Positions 47,594-50,929 of a DNA stretch of 50,929 nt are shown piece by piece. Position numbers and translations under genes: made by a program. Origin of the DNA: Streptomyces sp. col6 (lineage in GTDB: Bacteria > Actinomycetota > Actinomycetes > Streptomycetales > Streptomycetaceae). Position 1 is the first letter of the stretch, and every line of letters begins with the position of its first letter. Below the pieces are notes generated by a model, which saw only the letters and a list, made by a program, of their open reading frames with translations, searched no databases and was not told the DNA's origin. Location of the stretch: positions 577,380-628,308 of the forward strand of contig NZ_RDBL01000029.1 of the NCBI RefSeq assembly GCF_008042035.1, written 5' to 3'.

Positions 47594-48496
47594 TCAGGAC
47601 GTGGGGTTGTGGCGGATCAGGGACTCCACCAGGCCGGAGCGGGTCGCCGGGAAGTCCAGCGGGACGATGCCGAGGCCGGTCCAGCCGGCCGTCTGCGCCG
47701 AGTCGAGGAACGAGTGGACCTGCGGGTTCAGCCGGTCCGCGTTCCAGCGGGGCGGCAGCAGGGCGGCCGTGCTCACGTAGTTCATGAACAGCTTCCCGGG
47801 CTCGGCCGCCACCTTGCGGAACTGGGCCTCGATCTTCGGGTACTTGGCGAACGGCTCCGCCATGTAGTCGTCCTGGATGTCGAAGAGCGCCGGGTCGGCG
47901 TACCGCACCCCGGGCAGCCCGCCGTTGTCGGCGAGCAGCACCACCTTGCCGCGGGCCCCGCCGAGCGTGGGCAGCGCGCTGTCGATGTGGAACAGCGGGC
48001 GCCAGCCCCTGCCGTCGAGGTAGTCGTCGAAGACCGCCCGGAACGCCGCGTCGCTCTCCTCCGAGTACTCCTGCTTGACCCGCATCAGCACGGTCTCGGT
48101 CGGCCGCGCGGCCAGGAAGTCCCAGCAGGCGCCGAGGACATCACCGAACATCAGGTTCTGGTACGAGGCCCCGTGGTGGATCGCGAAGGAGCCGTCGGTG
48201 ATCCGGCACCGCACGTCGAGGAAGCGCACCCCGCTGTTCAGCTGCTCCGCGATCGTGGTGTTCTGGCACTCCGTCCAGGGGCCGCCGTAGCGGGCGCCGG
48301 AGTCGTGCGAGCCGGGGATCGTGAGGCGCTGGAGCGCGGTGCCGTCCGCGATGCCGCTCATCCAGTCCTGGACGGTGAGCGCCTTCGGCGCCGCCGCGCG
48401 GGCGGGTGCGGCGCCGACGAGGGCGGTGGCGGAGACGGCCAGCGCCCCGGCCAGGAAGTGTCTGCGGCTCGCGGTGTACGTGCGCGTCTGGCCCAT
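47594..48496 (-). CDS. Secreted PI-specific phospholipase C-like protein (Tat signal)
   Basis: A 300-residue enzyme with a Tat signal peptide (SRRHFLAGALAVSATAL, ending PARAAA). The PI-PLC X domain shows the first catalytic His in TIPGSHDSGARYG and the second in FAIHHGASYQNLMF. It also has the Arg in FLDVRCRITDG. It should cleave phosphatidylinositol or GPI-like lipids outside the cell. I use ATG at 48494-48496 with GGAGGC upstream, giving the twin-arginine start. It is convergent with the surface protein gene. Confidence 0.92.
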   Translation of the reverse strand: MGQTRTYTASRRHFLAGALAVSATALVGAAPARAAAPKALTVQDWMSGIADGTALQRLTIPGSHDSGARYGGPWTECQNTTIAEQLNSGVRFLDVRCRITDGSFAIHHGASYQNLMFGDVLGACWDFLAARPTETVLMRVKQEYSEESDAAFRAVFDDYLDGRGWRPLFHIDSALPTLGGARGKVVLLADNGGLPGVRYADPALFDIQDDYMAEPFAKYPKIEAQFRKVAAEPGKLFMNYVSTAALLPPRWNADRLNPQVHSFLDSAQTAGWTGLGIVPLDFPATRSGLVESLIRHNPTS

Positions 48497-48608
48497 GGGG
48501 ATGCCTCCGGCTGCGTGGGGGTCGGGACCGGCCCGCGCATTATGTCCCGTACACGTCACTCACGGAACAGGGCTGCGAGCACCGCACCCGCACACGGCGC
48601 GAAAACGA

Positions 48609-48650
48609 CGGATGCGCGGGCCGGGGCAGTCGCCCCGGCCCGCGCATCCG
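48609..48650 (-). terminator. Terminator of the 5'-nucleotidase gene
   Basis: 19-bp perfect stem (CGGATGCGCGGGCCGGGGC and its complement) around AGTC, 18 nt past the stop at 48669. Confidence 0.88.
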
Positions 48651-48668
48651 CGTCCGCTCACATGCTGC

Positions 48669-50546
48669 TTACTGCACGATCGTGATCCGGTCCGTCGCCG
48701 GCGGGGCCAGCGGGGCCGAGGCCGTGGAGTGCGCGGCCAGGTAGGCGTTGAACAGGTCCAGGTCGGAGGCGCCGATGAGCTTGTTGGTGCCCTCGCCGAG
48801 CGCCGCGAAGCCGTCGCCGCCGCCCGCCAGGAACTCGTTCATCGCGACGCGGTACGTCTTGCCCGGGTCGATCGCCTCACCGTTGAGCTTGATCGTGTCC
48901 GTGACCACGCGGGCCGCGCCGGACTTCGTCATGTCCAGCGTGTAGGTGAGGCCCTTGGAGACCTGGAGGATCTTCGGGCTGGCCTCGTTGGAGCCGCTGA
49001 CCTGCTGCTGGAGGGCGCTGACGAGCTGCGCGCCGGTCAGGTCGACGACGTTCATCATGTTGGTGAACGGCTGCACGGTGAACGACTCGCCGTAGGTGAC
49101 GACACCGTCGCCCTCACTGCCGGACGCCTTGTACACCAGGTCCGCGCGGATGCCGCCCGGGTTCATGAAGGCGACGACCGCCCCGCCCTTGTCCGCCGGG
49201 GCCAGGCCCTCCAGCTGCGCGTCGGCGATCAGGTCGCCGAGCGGCTTCTCGGGGGCCGTGGAGCCGCGGCCGTTGATGTCGGCGGAGATGAAGCCCTGCG
49301 GCCGGTTCGCGATCGGGGCCGCGAGCGTGTTCCAGCGGGCGATCAGGTCCGTCATGTCCTTGGCGGGCGTCTGGTCCCGGCTGACGAGGTGGTTCGCGGA
49401 GACCGGATTCGAAGGCGTCGAACCGTGGTGCTTCGAGCCCTTCTTGCTGCTCCCCTTCACCGCCGTGCGCACGATGTCGCCGGTGCGGCGGTCGTACGTG
49501 AGCGTCGTGTCCGTGTACAGCCGGCCGAACGAGGCGGCCGACGTGACCAGGCGCGGGTTGCCCGCCGGGTCCGGGATCGTGCAGACGTACGCCTGGTGCG
49601 TGTGGCCCGTGACCAGGGCGTCCACCTTCGGCGTGATGCCCTTGGCGATGTCCGTGATCGGCCCGGAGATGCCGTCACCGGCGCCGGGGCTGTCGCAGTC
49701 GTAGTTGTACGACGCCGAGGCGGGCGCGCCGCCCTCGTGGATGAGCGCGACGATCGACTTCACGCCCTGGCGGTCCAGCTCCTTGGCGTACTTGTTGATC
49801 GTCTCGACCTCGTCGTGGAACTTGAGTCCCTTGACGCCGTTGGCCGTCACGATGTTCGGCGTGCCCTCCAGGGTCACCCCGATGAAGCCGATCTTGACGC
49901 CGTTCTTCTTCCACACCGTGTACGGCTTGAGGATCGGCTTGCCGGTCTTCTCGCTCGTCACGTTGGCCGCGAGGTACGGGAAGTCGGCGCCCTTGAACTT
50001 CTTGCCCTTCTCGTAGCACCCCTCGACCGGGTGGCAGCCGCCGTTCTGGAGGCGGGCCAGCTCGACGGCGCCCTCGTCGAACTCGTGGTTGCCGACGCTC
50101 GTCACGTCGAGGTCGATCTTGTTGAGCGCCTCGATGGTCGGCTCGTCGTGGAAGAGCCCCGACAGCAGCGGGCTCGCGCCGACCATGTCGCCGCCGGCCG
50201 CGGTGATCGAGTACGGGTGGCCCTTGCGGGCGGTGCGCAGCGACGAGGCGAGGTACTCGACGCCTCCGGCCGGGATCGCCTTCGTGGTGCCGTCGGCCTG
50301 CGTCTCGGTGACCGTACCGGCCGAACCGGCCGGCGGCTCCAGGTTGCCGTGCAGGTCGTTGAAGGACAGCAGCTGTACGTCGACGGTCCGGGCCGGCGTG
50401 TGGTGCCCGTGGTCGTGGCCGTGCCCGTGTCCGCGCCCGTGGGCGTCGGCCGGCATGGCGGCGACCAGCGCACCCACGGTGGCGAGACCGGCCGCGGCGG
50501 CGAGCACCCGCCGTGACGCACGGTTCTTCTGCGGTGTCGCTGACAT
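48669..50546 (-). CDS. Secreted 5'-nucleotidase / UDP-sugar hydrolase family enzyme
   Basis: A 625-residue secreted metallophosphoesterase of the UshA type. A signal peptide (1-35, ending MPADA) is followed by a His/Gly run (HGRGHGHGHDHGHH, 36-49). The catalytic domain has LLSFNDLHGNLEP, GGDMVGASP, VGNHEFDEG and VTGHTHQAYVC, supplying the two-metal site. The 5'-nucleotidase C-terminal domain has NPGGIRADL and GGGDGFAALGEG. It releases phosphate from nucleotides outside the cell. The His run may bind Zn or Cu. It is downstream of the mshD region, divergent. Confidence 0.94.
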   Translation of the reverse strand: MSATPQKNRASRRVLAAAAGLATVGALVAAMPADAHGRGHGHGHDHGHHTPARTVDVQLLSFNDLHGNLEPPAGSAGTVTETQADGTTKAIPAGGVEYLASSLRTARKGHPYSITAAGGDMVGASPLLSGLFHDEPTIEALNKIDLDVTSVGNHEFDEGAVELARLQNGGCHPVEGCYEKGKKFKGADFPYLAANVTSEKTGKPILKPYTVWKKNGVKIGFIGVTLEGTPNIVTANGVKGLKFHDEVETINKYAKELDRQGVKSIVALIHEGGAPASASYNYDCDSPGAGDGISGPITDIAKGITPKVDALVTGHTHQAYVCTIPDPAGNPRLVTSAASFGRLYTDTTLTYDRRTGDIVRTAVKGSSKKGSKHHGSTPSNPVSANHLVSRDQTPAKDMTDLIARWNTLAAPIANRPQGFISADINGRGSTAPEKPLGDLIADAQLEGLAPADKGGAVVAFMNPGGIRADLVYKASGSEGDGVVTYGESFTVQPFTNMMNVVDLTGAQLVSALQQQVSGSNEASPKILQVSKGLTYTLDMTKSGAARVVTDTIKLNGEAIDPGKTYRVAMNEFLAGGGDGFAALGEGTNKLIGASDLDLFNAYLAAHSTASAPLAPPATDRITIVQ

Positions 50547-50756
50547 CGGTCCCCTTGTGAGTTCAGCGGGTGGAAGTTCGAGCCGCAGCCTAGAGTCAAC
50601 GCGCGTAGCGCGACCAGATGTTTACGGTTACGAACTGGTTGCCGACCGGTGCGTGTCTGCCAGCCCGTCCGGCGATTGAGGACGGAACCCCGCGCCCCGG
50701 ACCGGGGTTCCCGGCAAAGCCCGCCCCCCGCACGAGGGGCCCGTACGCTCGTACAC
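50547..50756. other. Divergent gap between 5'-nucleotidase and mshD
   Basis: About 210 bp. It holds the mshD TACGCT box (50744-50749) and presumably the nucleotidase promoter; I found no PHO box or other repeat. Confidence 0.45.
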
Positions 50757-50929
50757 ATGACGACAGACGTACCCCTCCCCGCCCCCGGACGCGAGATCCA
50801 GACGCTCGACACCCTCTCCCCCGACCAGGCCGCCGGCGTGCTCGACCTGCTCGCCGAGGCCGCCCGGACCGACGGCCGGCAGGCCGTGTCGGAGCAGGGG
50901 CGGCTCCAGCTGCGGGGCGGGAGCGGGAG
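50757..50929 (+). CDS. mshD: Mycothiol synthase, 5' fragment
   Basis: The first 57 codons of MshD, the acetyltransferase that completes mycothiol (acetyl-CoA to Cys-GlcN-Ins). The fragment starts MTTDVPLPAPGREIQTLDTL and contains the family segment AARTDGRQAVSEQGRLQLRG; the two GNAT domains lie beyond the window. ATG at 50757 has no Shine-Dalgarno. TACGCT (50744-50749) ends 7 nt before it, so a leaderless mRNA is likely. mshA is 33 kb to the left. Confidence 0.88.
   Translation, partial: MTTDVPLPAPGREIQTLDTLSPDQAAGVLDLLAEAARTDGRQAVSEQGRLQLRGGSG

Noticed and set aside
1..50929. tRNA, rRNA, CRISPR arrays, prophage or plasmid origins
   Set aside because: Searched by eye for TTCGAATCC-type arms, regular spacers and mobility genes; none found.

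Overview
The window is high-GC actinobacterial DNA from a Streptomyces-type chromosome. The evidence is third-position GC bias in every real gene, many GTG starts and two TTG starts, two mycothiol genes (mshA complete, mshD entering at the right edge), RsiG, Nur and a GlnR that lacks the usual phosphorylation logic. From memory, the gene order follows a conserved core-chromosome stretch of Streptomyces coelicolor, read from roughly SCO4237 down to SCO4151. I see no phage, plasmid, IS element, tRNA, rRNA or CRISPR array.

Layout. 1-6.2 kb: leftward housekeeping genes (DoxX-like membrane protein, rlmB, cysS, ispF-ispD, carD). 6.9-10.8 kb: a lipoprotein, then phoR-phoP divergent from phoU around a PHO box, then a very small Cys/Gly-rich protein. 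10.8-18.6 kb: MFS transporter, gpmA, a trypsin-fold protein that has lost catalytic residues, a short toxin-antitoxin-like pair, a lipoprotein, a YbjN protein, mshA and a methyltransferase. 18.9-22.3 kb: NlpC/P60 cell-wall hydrolase whose 3' end runs into large perfect inverted repeats, a receiver-PP2C phosphatase and a DUF2516 protein. 22.4-28.3 kb: HBHA-like protein, XRE regulator with a perfect operator-like dyad, hydrolase and HTH regulator sharing a second dyad, TetR, Eis-like acetyltransferase, asparaginase. 28.3-34.4 kb: rsiG (anti-sigma-WhiG), dtd, ygfZ, nur, nitrobindin, a 33-residue membrane protein and three overlapping paralogous membrane-anchored proteins. 34.5-40.4 kb: sulfur-related block (DsrE, DUF1416, rhodanese sseA with a Cys-containing leader peptide, MoaD) plus LmeA-like and membrane proteins and a hydrolase. 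40.5-50.9 kb: glnR with a translationally coupled upstream ORF, LacI regulator, HtrA protease with an MprAB-like two-component pair, a sortase-anchored surface protein, a PI-PLC-like enzyme, a secreted 5'-nucleotidase, and mshD.

Themes. Nutrient sensing is concentrated here: phosphate (PhoRP/PhoU), nitrogen (GlnR), nickel (Nur), sulfur (Cys leader plus sseA). So are cell-envelope maintenance and development (NlpC/P60, HtrA with its two-component system, sortase substrate, RsiG). Sixteen genes share a TAnnnT box 6-8 nt before the start codon, usually without a Shine-Dalgarno sequence. This suggests leaderless transcripts and fixed several start choices.

Most noteworthy: (1) the 75-bp and 184-bp perfect inverted repeats that remove the normal end of the NlpC/P60 gene; (2) the 49-residue Cys/Gly-rich protein after phoU with a perfect upstream dyad; (3) the Cys-containing leader ORF with a leaderless promoter before sseA; (4) the 19-codon ORF overlapping the glnR start; (5) the inactive trypsin-like protein next to a TTGA-overlapping toxin-antitoxin-like pair; (6) 11-bp-phased CTCA repeats before htrA.
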